A stretch of 25,654 bases of DNA from an uncultured Eudoraea sp. (GCA_905479615.1 CAJQNH010000237.1:1-25654); one strand, 5' to 3'; shown: positions 1 through 8,084, numbered from the stretch's first letter. Notes: generated by a model from the letters alone, not told the origin. Program-made: numbers and translations.

Positions 1-174
1 CTCTGACAAAGTGTGCTCAGGTTTAATAAAACGCGGAATCTTGATGTTTAATCCATAGACAAAACCAGATGTTTTAAGCCCCCCGTAAAGATTCCTGAAA
101 TCGATAAAAGCTTCAAGATTATCTTTTACATCGTGCCCGAATTTGTCAATCCAACCGGATGCGGATGGGTTCAT
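1..174 (-). CDS. Hypothetical protein, N-terminal part only (gene runs off the left edge)
   Basis: An ATG at 174-172 opens a minus-strand frame that stays open for 58 codons to the window edge, so only the N-terminus is visible. The peptide begins MNPSASGWIDKFGHDV and continues with an acidic helix-like segment and a GG-L-K-T-SGFVYGLNIKIPRF stretch. It has no signal peptide or lipoprotein Cys, so a cytoplasmic protein is likely. I do not recognise the family from this fragment. The start is supported by a stop-rich region upstream and by sensible codon use. An inverted repeat (214-235) lies 40 bases upstream of the start and could be part of its control region. Confidence 0.5.
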   Translation of the reverse strand, partial: MNPSASGWIDKFGHDVKDNLEAFIDFRNLYGGLKTSGFVYGLNIKIPRFIKPEHTLSE

Positions 175-513
175 TGGCTTGATCTTTTAAAAAGTCAAAG
201 TAAAACAAAATATGGGACATTCCCTTTGTTGTCCCTCTTATTAAAATGGAAAATTGGTATGTTGTAACTTTTCTCAACCTAATTTTATTTTTATATCAGC
301 CGTAATTTGGAATTGAAAAATTTGAAATTAATCAGTGTTCAATTCATTTGATATTTTGTTTTTTTTAACTTTTTCTTAGGAAATTATGGATGAAATGCTT
401 ATGTTTAACGTTCAAATGCTATCAGAGCATTTCTGCAATGCCCCAAGTATTACAGAAATCTGAATTTATTTATTAGTACGTTTTCGAGAATTTTAACCCA
501 AATCAACCTCGTT
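175..513. other. AT-rich intergenic region with two short inverted repeats
   Basis: No convincing gene is seen here. Two short inverted repeats stand out. GGGACA (214-219) pairs with TGTCCC (230-235) just upstream of the minus-strand gene at the left edge. AAATGCT (414-420) pairs with AGCATTT (426-432) across a 5-base gap, and a further copy of AAATGCT lies at 393-399. Neither is followed by a T-run, so neither looks like a terminator. The rest is low-complexity AT-rich sequence. Confidence 0.4.
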
Positions 514-606
514 ATGGAATATTATATTTTCTCTGTTTGGTTTATAGTTATGTCGTTTCTTCTATTTAAAGTTTTCAAAGCCCATTATTCTTTGAGAAAA
601 AAATAG
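514..606 (+). CDS. Possible 30-residue single-pass membrane peptide
   Basis: ATG at 514 opens a 30-codon frame ending in TAG at 604-606. The predicted peptide starts MEYY, then has about 17 mostly hydrophobic residues (I-F-S-V-W-F-I-V-M-S-F-L-L-F), and ends in a basic tail with Lys-Ala-His-Tyr-Ser-Leu-Arg-Lys-Lys. This is the layout of a tiny inner-membrane protein with a cytoplasmic basic end. In support, the hairpin 73 bases downstream (679-709) has its best T-run on the plus strand, which suggests that a plus-strand transcript ends there. Against it, there is no clear ribosome binding site, and AT-rich DNA easily yields short hydrophobic frames by chance. No family is recognised. Confidence 0.3.
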   Translation: MEYYIFSVWFIVMSFLLFKVFKAHYSLRKK

Positions 607-678
607 GGCAAAGAAAATATTTACATATTGATCGACTTTTACTGAAAAGACCATAAACAAATAGACCTCTTAAAACTT

Positions 679-709
679 AAAATGGCCGCTAATTTAGCAG
701 CCATTTTTT
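679..709. terminator. Bidirectional intrinsic terminator
   Basis: TGGC (683-686) pairs with GCCA (700-703), and GCTAA (688-692) pairs with TTAGC (694-698). There is one mismatch between the two stem parts and a 1-base centre, so the real loop will be slightly larger. Flanking AAAA (679-682) and TTTT (704-707) extend the stem. Six Ts follow on the plus strand (704-709), and a weaker T-rich tract follows on the minus strand. It lies 19 bases beyond the superoxide dismutase stop and should end that transcript. It could equally end a plus-strand transcript coming from 514-606. Confidence 0.7.
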
Positions 710-727
710 AATAAAATTATAGGTTTT

Positions 728-1315
728 CTATTGAATAATACCGGTGCAACTTACTCTGGCACCTGCCGCACCACTGGGTTGCGATGTAAAATCATCAACT
801 CCCTGATGTACAATTACAGCTTTGCCCAAAATGTTCATATTTTCATCTTCGCAGCCTATACACCACTGATCTGTACTAAATTCAACAACGGCATTACCAT
901 CTGCATCTGCCGTAAAATTACCGATATCACCTTTATGGAATCCCTCGGCCATACCCCATTTTCCATGTGGCTCATGTGTAGGGTTCCAATGCCCTCCGGA
1001 AGACGTGCCATCATCAGAAGAACAATCTGCCTTTTCGTGAATGTGAATTGCGTGTTCTCCCGGGCTAAGTCCACTTAATGTGGCTTTCATCATTACCATT
1101 CCGTTTTCTTCTGTAAAGACCACTTCACCCTGCACATTGCTGTCACTTTTGGGTTCCATAGAAAATTTTATAACCTCTACACTAACTTCCTCTACTGTTT
1201 TTTCTACAGCTTCGTCCGTGGCCGCATTGCCGTCTTTTTCAGCCTTTTTACCATCTTTACAATTATATGCCAGTACAAGAATCATACTTATTGCGAGTAT
1301 GTGTATTTTCTTCAT
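728..1315 (-). CDS. sodC: Cu/Zn superoxide dismutase, probable lipoprotein
   Basis: This enzyme converts superoxide to hydrogen peroxide and oxygen outside the cytoplasm. The 195-residue product has an N-terminal hydrophobic signal with Cys19 as a possible lipidation site, then a charged linker (about 20-45) and the SOD beta-barrel (about 46-195). All expected metal ligands are visible: His91 and His93 (HIH), bridging His109 (GGHWNP), His117, His127 and Asp130 (HKGD), and His170 (VIVHQG). Cys98 and Cys190 can form the family disulfide, and Arg187 is the usual active-site Arg. The last barrel segment (DDFTSQPSGAAGAR) is typical of bacterial SodC. An extra Cys pair (152 and 155) is unusual. The lipobox (AYN before Cys) is poor, so anchoring is less certain than export. 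The gene has its own likely promoter (1341-1373) and a terminator (679-709). Confidence 0.93.
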   Translation of the reverse strand: MKKIHILAISMILVLAYNCKDGKKAEKDGNAATDEAVEKTVEEVSVEVIKFSMEPKSDSNVQGEVVFTEENGMVMMKATLSGLSPGEHAIHIHEKADCSSDDGTSSGGHWNPTHEPHGKWGMAEGFHKGDIGNFTADADGNAVVEFSTDQWCIGCEDENMNILGKAVIVHQGVDDFTSQPSGAAGARVSCTGIIQ

Positions 1316-1340
1316 TTGTTTTTCGTTTTATGTTACTTAC

Positions 1341-1373
1341 GAAAGTTACGGAATATTAGCTGGTAAGTCAAAA
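1341..1373 (-). promoter_or_regulatory. Candidate Bacteroidota-type promoter of sodC
   Basis: Reading the minus strand, TTTG (complement of 1369-1372) is followed after 20 bases by TAACTTTC (complement of 1341-1348). This fits the known Bacteroidota pattern of TTTG, 17-23 bases, then TAnnTTTG, with one mismatch in the last base. The box ends 25 bases before the ATG at 1315, which leaves room for a short leader. The support is pattern only. Confidence 0.4.
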
Positions 1374-1533
1374 CAATGCATATAATGATTTGAATAATAC
1401 CCCGTATCGATTTGCATATTAAAGTTCATTTCACTGGAAATTGATACTTCAAGTTGCAGTTTGACTTTTAACAATTTTTCTGCTTATAAACTGTACTTCA
1501 ATTTTTTATGACAAATATTTAAAAAGGGATCGT

Positions 1534-2754
1534 TTATGATTTGTCAATTATTTTAGTAACGACCTGTGTATCACTATGGAGCGTTTTGTGAACCGGACAT
1601 TTATTTGCTATTTCCAGGATCCGTTGAGTCTGTTTCTCATCAATATTACCAGCTAATCGTAGTTCCCTTTTAAAAGTATCTATTTTTGCTCCGGGAGATT
1701 CGCAATCCTGGCAATCTTCTGCATGTGATTTGCTATATGAGGTGTGCACTTCAACATTTTGCAGGTCCCATCCTTTTCGTTTTACATACATCTGAATAGT
1801 CATGGCCGTACAAGCAGACAAACCTGCAGAAACCAACTCATAAGGAGAAGGTCCAAAATCATTACCGCCAAATTCTTCAGGTTCATCCGCGATCATATAA
1901 TGATTACCTACTTTCATTGAAGTTGAAAATCCTTCATCCGCGTCCAGGCTTGCCACCACCTGGTGTTTGGAATTAATACTTTTATCCTGAGGAATATCGA
2001 GGTAACGTTGCGCCCAACCCGAAATAACGTTACCTGCATAGGTTGAATCTTTTCTATCTGAAAGGAGGTGATCTGCCCCATCTAAAGAAATAAAGCTCTT
2101 TGGGTGATGTGCAGCGATATAAATTTCTTCTGCATTTTTAATAGCCACCGTTTGATCTTGTGGAGAATGCAATATCAAAATTGGTTTGCGTAATTCTTTG
2201 ACTGTTTGTGGAAGCGTTCTATTTTCCAAATCCTCCAGAAATTGTTTTTTAATGGTAAAATCGCGTCCGCCTATATTAACCAGGGCCTTCCCATTTAAGT
2301 TTATTTCCTCGATATTACTCTTAAGTAAACGTTTTACATGCACAGGATTAGAAGGAGCAGCAATCGTCGCTATAGCTTTAATTGATGCTATTTCTGATGC
2401 TGCCAGGAGTACTGCCGCTCCCCCAAGAGAATGTCCTATTAAAAGGGTCGGTGCTTTGTGAGTGTTTCTCAGATATTCTGCTGCAGCTATCAAATCTTCC
2501 ACGTTCCCCGAAAAATTGGTGTCTGCAAAATCTCCCTCGCTCTCGCCCAGACCGGTGAAATCAAAACGTAAAACACCAAAACCACTCGAAGAAAGTGATT
2601 TACTAATATTTTTAATGGCTAACAGGTTTTTATTACAAGTAAAACAGTGTGCAAATAACACGTAATTATGTGGTAGTTGATTTGCAGGTAACTCTAGTCT
2701 TCCCACTAATTTCTGGCCCGACTTATTATGAAATAGTACTTTTTGTAGGCTCAT
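1534..2754 (-). CDS. Bifunctional alpha/beta hydrolase / OsmC family protein
   Basis: The 406-residue protein fuses two enzymes. Residues about 1-250 form an alpha/beta hydrolase with nucleophile Ser109 in GHSLGG, acid Asp200 (HSPQD) and His229 (GADHLL). Residues about 265-406 form an OsmC/Ohr domain with the two peroxidatic-type cysteines Cys315 (SACTAMT) and Cys386 (CPVHKTL). OsmC domains reduce organic hydroperoxides through these cysteines. The hydrolase may release acyl groups or supply a substrate, but its substrate is unknown. There is no signal peptide, so it should act in the cytoplasm. A second Cys pair (348 and 351, in DCQDC) lies within the OsmC part. This fusion is widespread in Bacteroidota and Proteobacteria. 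Its position next to sodC suggests a role in oxidative stress, which is inference. Confidence 0.92.
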   Translation of the reverse strand: MSLQKVLFHNKSGQKLVGRLELPANQLPHNYVLFAHCFTCNKNLLAIKNISKSLSSSGFGVLRFDFTGLGESEGDFADTNFSGNVEDLIAAAEYLRNTHKAPTLLIGHSLGGAAVLLAASEIASIKAIATIAAPSNPVHVKRLLKSNIEEINLNGKALVNIGGRDFTIKKQFLEDLENRTLPQTVKELRKPILILHSPQDQTVAIKNAEEIYIAAHHPKSFISLDGADHLLSDRKDSTYAGNVISGWAQRYLDIPQDKSINSKHQVVASLDADEGFSTSMKVGNHYMIADEPEEFGGNDFGPSPYELVSAGLSACTAMTIQMYVKRKGWDLQNVEVHTSYSKSHAEDCQDCESPGAKIDTFKRELRLAGNIDEKQTQRILEIANKCPVHKTLHSDTQVVTKIIDKS

Positions 2755-2985
2755 ATTGCTTTTTTATTAATTGATAGTCGAATGAAAGGTACTAAACTTT
2801 CTTACAGATAGAAATTGAAATTATTAGATTGTTTTAGGTTAAAAAATAGCAATAACTCTTTAAGGTTGAACAATTTGAATATTCTTTCGTTTAGGCCTTA
2901 AACCCAAATTATTGATAATCCCTAACCACAAGTTGATTATATTTTTGGAAGTTAACTAAGCTATAATGGCCCAGGTAAGAATAAG

Positions 2986-3672
2986 TTATTTTACTTCACT
3001 CTTTTTTCGGCGTAAATCCGGGTTGTAAAAAACGGCTAACTGCAATCGATCGTAATTAGCAGTATTAAAATGGTTTTTCAAATACCCTAACTGCAAACTT
3101 AAATTTTCAACAATATTTATCCCCAGAGCAGCATACAGTCTGTTTTGTCCAAAAATTTCATCCTGAAGATTCAAAAATATCTCATCATAGAAGTTGAGGA
3201 AAAAGGTATTGGTAAGTGGAAGTGTGATTTGTAATCTATACCGCGCTCTATGTTGGGTGTCAGAAGCCGTTCCTGAATTCAAAAAACGCTGTTCAAAGCG
3301 AAAACGATGTTCAAATAATAGTTCCCAAACTTTATTTTTTAGAATGAATTGTTCAAATATTCTGTTTTCCAGCAACTTATTTTCGTTAGGGATATCTTCA
3401 AAACTAGTATCGGTATCAATGTAGCCATAACCTATAGTAGCAATGGCCTCAGAACTAATATGGTAATTCAGGCCAGTTCTGAGCAGTAATTGATTGAAAT
3501 TACTTGTGGTTTCATAATATCTGAATTGAGCTTCGGTATGAATGCTAAATCGCTCAGAAACTTTATTGGTCCCAAAGTACATGTACCATGCGCCTAATTT
3601 ATCTTCTCCTGTTTCCTGAGCTTGATTATTTGTTGCAATAAGCAATATAAGAATGGCTAGTAATTTTCTCAT
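2986..3672 (-). CDS. DUF2490 domain-containing protein, probable outer-membrane beta-barrel
   Basis: I place the start at the ATG at 3672. It gives a clean signal peptide (MRKLLAILILLIATNNQAQ) and a 228-residue product. A longer frame opens 9 codons upstream but would put an odd aromatic and basic stretch before the signal. The mature part has many alternating, aromatic-rich strands (for example FSIHTEAQFRYYE, LLLRTGLNYHIS, LEHRFRFEQRF-like and LSLQLGYLKNHF segments) and ends in basic residues after FYNPDLR. This matches DUF2490, a family of predicted outer-membrane proteins of unknown function in Bacteroidota. A perfect 11-bp inverted repeat (3706-3744) lies just upstream of the start. No partner gene is evident. 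Confidence 0.8.
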   Translation of the reverse strand: MRKLLAILILLIATNNQAQETGEDKLGAWYMYFGTNKVSERFSIHTEAQFRYYETTSNFNQLLLRTGLNYHISSEAIATIGYGYIDTDTSFEDIPNENKLLENRIFEQFILKNKVWELLFEHRFRFEQRFLNSGTASDTQHRARYRLQITLPLTNTFFLNFYDEIFLNLQDEIFGQNRLYAALGINIVENLSLQLGYLKNHFNTANYDRLQLAVFYNPDLRRKKSEVK

Positions 3673-3705
3673 AAGGAAATATCTTTTAAAAAAACACAAA
3701 ATTAC

Positions 3706-3744
3706 AAGCTCGCTTGTTTGTCAAAATTCAATTCAAGCGAGCTT
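3706..3744 (-). terminator. Perfect 11-bp inverted repeat, possible terminator or leader hairpin
   Basis: AAGCTCGCTTG (3706-3716) and CAAGCGAGCTT (3734-3744) are exact reverse complements around a 17-base loop. In the direction of transcription (minus) it follows the S9 peptidase stop by about 50 bases. A broken T-rich run follows it and ends shortly before the DUF2490 start at 3672. It probably terminates the peptidase transcript. The U-tract is imperfect, so a leader hairpin controlling the DUF2490 gene is possible. Confidence 0.55.
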
Positions 3745-3795
3745 CTATATTCAATTTAACTATTTAAAATCAATAAACTTAGATTTTGTTTAGAC

Positions 3796-5742
3796 TTAAG
3801 AATCAGAATTCATTTCAATAGTTTCACCATCCTTAATAGGAGTACCTTTGTCCTGCTTTAGATATACATCCAAAAATTCGAGGACTTTACTATAAGCTTC
3901 AATTTGATTTTCCTTTTTAACAAAACCATGACCTTCGTCTTCAAATAAAACATATTCCACTGGAACCCCATTTTTTCTAACCCCGGCAACAATCTCATCA
4001 GATTCTACCTGTAAAACCCGGGGATCCCGAGAGCCTTGCAGGACAATCAATGGTTTAGTTACTTTATCAGTATGGAATAAAGGGGATATTTTTTTAAGAC
4101 GAACAGAGTCTGCACTATTTGGGTCTCCTAATTCTTTATAAAGCGCATCTTTAAACGATTCCCACCATGGTGGAATACTTCTAAGGGTTCTAATCCAGTT
4201 GGTAACCCCAAATAAATTTACTCCTACAGCAAATTCTTCAGGAGTATAAGTAAGGGCAGCCATGGTCATATAGCCTCCATATGAGCCACCTATAATACCA
4301 ATCTTTTCTGCATCAATTTCGCCCTGTTGCGTGAGCCAATTTTTTCCTTCTACACAATCTTTCAGATCTTTATCTCCATGATTTAAGTCATCCAACTGAT
4401 AAAAAGTCTTGCCATAACCGCTACTTCCTCTGTTGTTTACCGCCAGGACAGCATAGCCATGGTTTACCAAATATTGTATTAAGGAACTAAAATTTTGTCT
4501 TGATTGTCCTCCGGGGCCACCATGTACCCAAACCAGGGCAGGTACCTTATTTTCAGCACTAGCCTGATGGGGTTTGTAATAAATAGCTGGTATTTCAAGA
4601 CCATCAAAAGAATTAAAGCGTACAACTTCTGCAGTGACCAGATGCTCACCTTTTATTTCCCGGTTTAAAACGTTTGTAATTTGATTCTGCTGCTTGGTTT
4701 CCAAATCATACACAAATAAATTAGATGGAGTATTTGAACCACCTGCATAAAACCTCATGGTTTTCTCATCATCTGAAAAACCGACATTAGTAATACTTGT
4801 ATTTTCAAATTTGGGAAGTTCAATATTTTCACCCGAAGCCATATCTTTTACTTCAATAACATTTTTGGCATCTTCATTTATATAAGTCACCTGATATGTT
4901 CCATTTTCAGTAAAATAACTACCAGCAATATCCCAATCGCGTTCCATAACTTTTTCACGAGTGCCATCGGCAATATTATATTTCATGAGGTAAGCAAATT
5001 CAGCACCATCGTCTGTAGTATAATATAGAGATGAACCGTTTATGGCAAAGTCTTCACTACTATTGGCGCTTTGATTTAGATTTATTTTTGTTGTAGACTT
5101 ATCTTTAAAACCATAAAGGAATAAATCACTGTCATTGGTGTTAATAGATTTGCTTAATGGCAGGTATTGTTTATCATGTGAGATTCCGCCAACGTTATAT
5201 CCTTCATCATTTTGGTAGAGCAGGGTAGGTGTAAAATTCTCTAAATCCATCTCATACAGATCCATATACCTCTTATCTCTTTTGTTGGAAGTAAAGTAAA
5301 AGCTTTTGTCATCCTTGGCCCACCCGTAGAAAACCGCTCTGGCACCTTCAAAAGGAGTAAGATCTTTTTGTGTTCCCTCTTCGTCCCTTAAAAAGATATG
5401 ATAAATTTCATCCCCATTGTTATCCATCCGGAATAACATACGCTCGTCTTGAGGGAAATAGGAAATTGAGAAAACGGAGGAACTATCGGAAGCTGTTACC
5501 GGAATAAAATCGCCTCCTGACGAAGCAACGGTATACATGTTATAAATACCCGAGCGGTTACTGGACACTAATAATTTTGATTTATCCGGAGAAAAACGTC
5601 CCCCAAATACGCTCTCATTGTCCATCATTTGCTCTATGGTGTAAGTCTCCAGAGTTTCTGCAATGCTTGGTTTTACTTCCGTTTTTTCTTGCTTGCAACT
5701 CCATATCATTGTGATTGCCAGCATTAAGATCAGCTTTTTCAT
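3796..5742 (-). CDS. S9 family peptidase (prolyl oligopeptidase / acylaminoacyl-peptidase type), lipoprotein
   Basis: This is a serine peptidase expected to cleave short peptides in the periplasm or at the cell surface. I use the ATG at 5742, which gives a classic lipoprotein signal (MKKLILMLAITMIWSCK, Cys16) and 648 residues. An in-frame ATG three codons upstream is also possible. Residues about 30-370 form the beta-propeller with repeated FSPDKSKL-like and YFTSNKRD-like blades. Residues about 375-630 form the catalytic alpha/beta hydrolase domain, with oxyanion HGGPGG, nucleophile Ser487 (GGSYGGYM), Asp573 (GSRDPR) and His605 (EGHGF). All catalytic residues are present. It lies 276 bases downstream of amidohydrolase C in the same direction, so it may be co-transcribed or have its own promoter. 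Confidence 0.92.
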   Translation of the reverse strand: MKKLILMLAITMIWSCKQEKTEVKPSIAETLETYTIEQMMDNESVFGGRFSPDKSKLLVSSNRSGIYNMYTVASSGGDFIPVTASDSSSVFSISYFPQDERMLFRMDNNGDEIYHIFLRDEEGTQKDLTPFEGARAVFYGWAKDDKSFYFTSNKRDKRYMDLYEMDLENFTPTLLYQNDEGYNVGGISHDKQYLPLSKSINTNDSDLFLYGFKDKSTTKINLNQSANSSEDFAINGSSLYYTTDDGAEFAYLMKYNIADGTREKVMERDWDIAGSYFTENGTYQVTYINEDAKNVIEVKDMASGENIELPKFENTSITNVGFSDDEKTMRFYAGGSNTPSNLFVYDLETKQQNQITNVLNREIKGEHLVTAEVVRFNSFDGLEIPAIYYKPHQASAENKVPALVWVHGGPGGQSRQNFSSLIQYLVNHGYAVLAVNNRGSSGYGKTFYQLDDLNHGDKDLKDCVEGKNWLTQQGEIDAEKIGIIGGSYGGYMTMAALTYTPEEFAVGVNLFGVTNWIRTLRSIPPWWESFKDALYKELGDPNSADSVRLKKISPLFHTDKVTKPLIVLQGSRDPRVLQVESDEIVAGVRKNGVPVEYVLFEDEGHGFVKKENQIEAYSKVLEFLDVYLKQDKGTPIKDGETIEMNSDS

Positions 5743-5955
5743 GTTTACCATGGTTTTAAGATTGATGTTTAAGTAGTTATTACCCTAATAAATATAGAAG
5801 AATGAGCATTAATTCCGGCTGGAAAGAATGGCCATTTTTACCTTAAATTAGGATGATTTTATTTAGTTGCTAAATATACCAAAAAGTTGAACTATAAATC
5901 TTAAAGGCTTGTTAATGGCAGATTCTCATTTATTATACGAAATGTTTAAAAGAAG

Positions 5956-5969
5956 AAAATTCGAATTTT
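5956..5969. promoter_or_regulatory. 14-bp perfect AT-rich palindrome
   Basis: AAAATTCGAATTTT is a perfect palindrome in the gap between amidohydrolase C and the S9 peptidase. With no loop it cannot form a stable hairpin, so a protein-binding site is the only plausible role. In such AT-rich DNA it may also be chance. Confidence 0.2.
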
Positions 5970-6018
5970 AGTTTTCGATACTTATTTAAATTGTAAAATT
6001 TGCATCAATTTTTCAGTC

Positions 6019-7272
6019 TTACTTGTCTCCTAGGTAGACTTCTCCATCTTTCATTACAAATTTCACCGATTTAATAGCCGAAATATCTTTAGTGGGGTCA
6101 CCCTGAACGGCTATGATATCTGCGAAGAATCCCTTCCTTATTTGGCCGAATCCATCAAGGTGAAACACCCTCGCATTGACAGAAGTTGCAGATTGCAATA
6201 CAGCTAATGGGGTCATCCCGTATTCTACCATTAATTCCATTTCCCGATAATTTTCTCCATGACTAAAAACACCTACATCCCCTCCAAAAATGATCTCAAC
6301 CCCTGACTGTATTGCCTCTTCAAATGAAGCTTTTTTTTGGATAATTCTTTTGGGCACAGGGCCTTTACCTTTTATCCAACCACCATATTGCTCAACGGCT
6401 TCCCCTGCGGCAAGGGTAGGACAAAAGGCAACATCGTTTTCCTTCATTAAATTAAACTCCTTAATGGTTCCCAAATCCCCGTGTTCTATGGTTTCCACTC
6501 CTGCAAGTACTGCCCTGCGTATGCCCTCCGGAGTACTCGCATGAGCTACTACATACCTTCCTGCGCTTTTAGCGGTAGCCACCATAACTTCAATTTCATT
6601 CTGTAAAAAGGTAGGTTGGGCTGGTTCGCCAGATATCCATCTGTAGTCTGCATATACTTTAATAAAGTCAGAACCATTGCCAATCTGCCTGCGTACCGTT
6701 TGAATGGCTTCATCAATGCCACTTACAGTCTCTGCCCCCAGAGGGACTGTTACTCCGTCATGAAACCCTTTTGGGCCATAAGCTCCGGTTGCTACAATTG
6801 CCGGTCCTGCAACCAGTAATCGGGGTCCGGGAACAATACCTTCATCAATGGTCTTTTTTAGATAAACATCGGTATATCCTGCTCCTTCCGCACCAAGATC
6901 CCGCATTGTTGTAATTCCCGCCAATAGAGATATCCTGGCATAAACAGCGCCTCGGATCGCTCGTTCTGCAGGAGATTCTTTAAGTACCTGATCATTCCAA
7001 CTGGTTTCATTATATGGATGGAGCAGCAGATGTGAATGGCCTTCTATAATTCCTGGTAAAAGTGTCATCCCTTTTAGCAAAATGGTGTCTTTTATAATTT
7101 TTATTGGACATTTATCAAGAGGACCAGTGTATTCAATTTGATTGCCATCCACAACGACGATCCAATTAGTAAATAAAGTTTCTCCATCAAATACCCTATC
7201 AGGAATCAATAGTGATTGACTTTGCATTCCGGTACTTAATAGTAAAAATAATAGGATAAACAGCTTTTTCAT
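6019..7272 (-). CDS. Secreted metal-dependent amidohydrolase (amidohydrolase C)
   Basis: The 417-residue protein belongs to the amidohydrolase superfamily branch related to imidazolonepropionase and to Xaa-Pro / Xaa-Lys-type dipeptidases. Residues 1-20 are a signal peptide (MKKLFILLFLLLSTGMQSQS). All binuclear metal-site residues are visible: His79 and His81 (GHSH), Lys205 (FIKVY, the position of the carboxylated Lys), His244 (VAHAS), His264 (IEHGD) and Asp332 (GGDVG). A likely role is hydrolysis of dipeptides or other amides in the periplasm. The exact substrate cannot be told from the sequence. The start lies 44 bases after the phosphatidyltransferase stop, so it is probably the last gene of the 11020-6019 operon. 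It is a diverged paralogue of the two upstream amidohydrolases, and unlike them it has no lipidation Cys. Confidence 0.9.
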   Translation of the reverse strand: MKKLFILLFLLLSTGMQSQSLLIPDRVFDGETLFTNWIVVVDGNQIEYTGPLDKCPIKIIKDTILLKGMTLLPGIIEGHSHLLLHPYNETSWNDQVLKESPAERAIRGAVYARISLLAGITTMRDLGAEGAGYTDVYLKKTIDEGIVPGPRLLVAGPAIVATGAYGPKGFHDGVTVPLGAETVSGIDEAIQTVRRQIGNGSDFIKVYADYRWISGEPAQPTFLQNEIEVMVATAKSAGRYVVAHASTPEGIRRAVLAGVETIEHGDLGTIKEFNLMKENDVAFCPTLAAGEAVEQYGGWIKGKGPVPKRIIQKKASFEEAIQSGVEIIFGGDVGVFSHGENYREMELMVEYGMTPLAVLQSATSVNARVFHLDGFGQIRKGFFADIIAVQGDPTKDISAIKSVKFVMKDGEVYLGDK

Positions 7273-7316
7273 ATCCGGTTATATTAGTGAAGATTGAGTG
7301 TTGAAAATAAAGATAA

Positions 7317-8084
7317 TTACCGATTTAGCATCCTTCGAATTGCAATAAATAAAAAAATAAACAGGGAATAACTAATGAAAAATGGAATTATATAGGATTC
7401 CAGATTACTCATAAGCATTATACCTATTATTAAAAGTTGAAACCCCAGTCCAAAAGTAGAAACAGCAGTCATAAACCAATTGGGAAGATTTTGACTTGCT
7501 ACGGCCTTTCTGTCCAAGACATAAATTATCCTATCAAATAGTCCATATAAGATACTGTAAAGTCCAAAAAGGAAATCAACCGTACTCTGTTTCTCTCCGT
7601 GCATGGCTTTTGGTGCTTTGCGTTCAAAGACCCGGCTGGTAGTATCACCATTGTATTTATTTCTCAGAATTACATAATAGTAATTATAAAGGGTTCCCTG
7701 CAACTGAAGTCCGATAAAAGCAAGGATGGTATACCCTATTGATCCGTCAGTAACATACCAAATTGTAATCAGGATCATTAGGTTAAGAATAATGTCTGAA
7801 ACAGAATCTAAATACCTTCCTGTATACGAGGGTTGATTTTTAATACGGGCTAGTTCTCCATCTGCTGCATCTAAAATTGATTTTAATATTAGGAAGAACG
7901 CGGTGGCCCAATAATAATGATTAAGAATACACAGGATTGCAAGAAGACCCGAAATTACAAATCCAATAGTTAGATGGATCGGAGTAAAAGCCGTATTTTT
8001 TAAAGAATTTGCGATGACTCGTGCAATGGGTCTGCCATAGTCTGAAAGGTCTATAAATTGATGTTCCTTGGGTAATTTGGACAT
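7317..8084 (-). CDS. CDP-alcohol phosphatidyltransferase family membrane protein
   Basis: This is an integral membrane enzyme of the family that joins a CDP-activated lipid to an alcohol (or the reverse arrangement) to make phospholipids. The signature is perfect: Asp72-x2-Asp75-Gly76-x2-Ala79-Arg80-x8-Gly89-x3-Asp93-x3-Asp97. Several hydrophobic segments surround it (about 37-56, 58-70, 97-125 and two or three near the C-terminus). I choose the ATG at 8084, giving 255 residues, because the usual family N-terminus begins just after it. A GTG at 8129 would add 15 residues. The substrate alcohol is unknown: inositol, glycerol phosphate and choline/ethanolamine types share this motif. It sits between amidohydrolases B and C on the same strand, an unusual setting for a lipid-synthesis gene. 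Confidence 0.88.
   Translation of the reverse strand: MSKLPKEHQFIDLSDYGRPIARVIANSLKNTAFTPIHLTIGFVISGLLAILCILNHYYWATAFFLILKSILDAADGELARIKNQPSYTGRYLDSVSDIILNLMILITIWYVTDGSIGYTILAFIGLQLQGTLYNYYYVILRNKYNGDTTSRVFERKAPKAMHGEKQSTVDFLFGLYSILYGLFDRIIYVLDRKAVASQNLPNWFMTAVSTFGLGFQLLIIGIMLMSNLESYIIPFFISYSLFIFLFIAIRRMLNR

Noticed and set aside
731..1385. Open frames on the plus strand opposite sodC
   Set aside because: They are antisense to a well-supported gene with all family motifs, show no recognisable domain, and have Cys- and Arg-rich composition typical of shadow frames.
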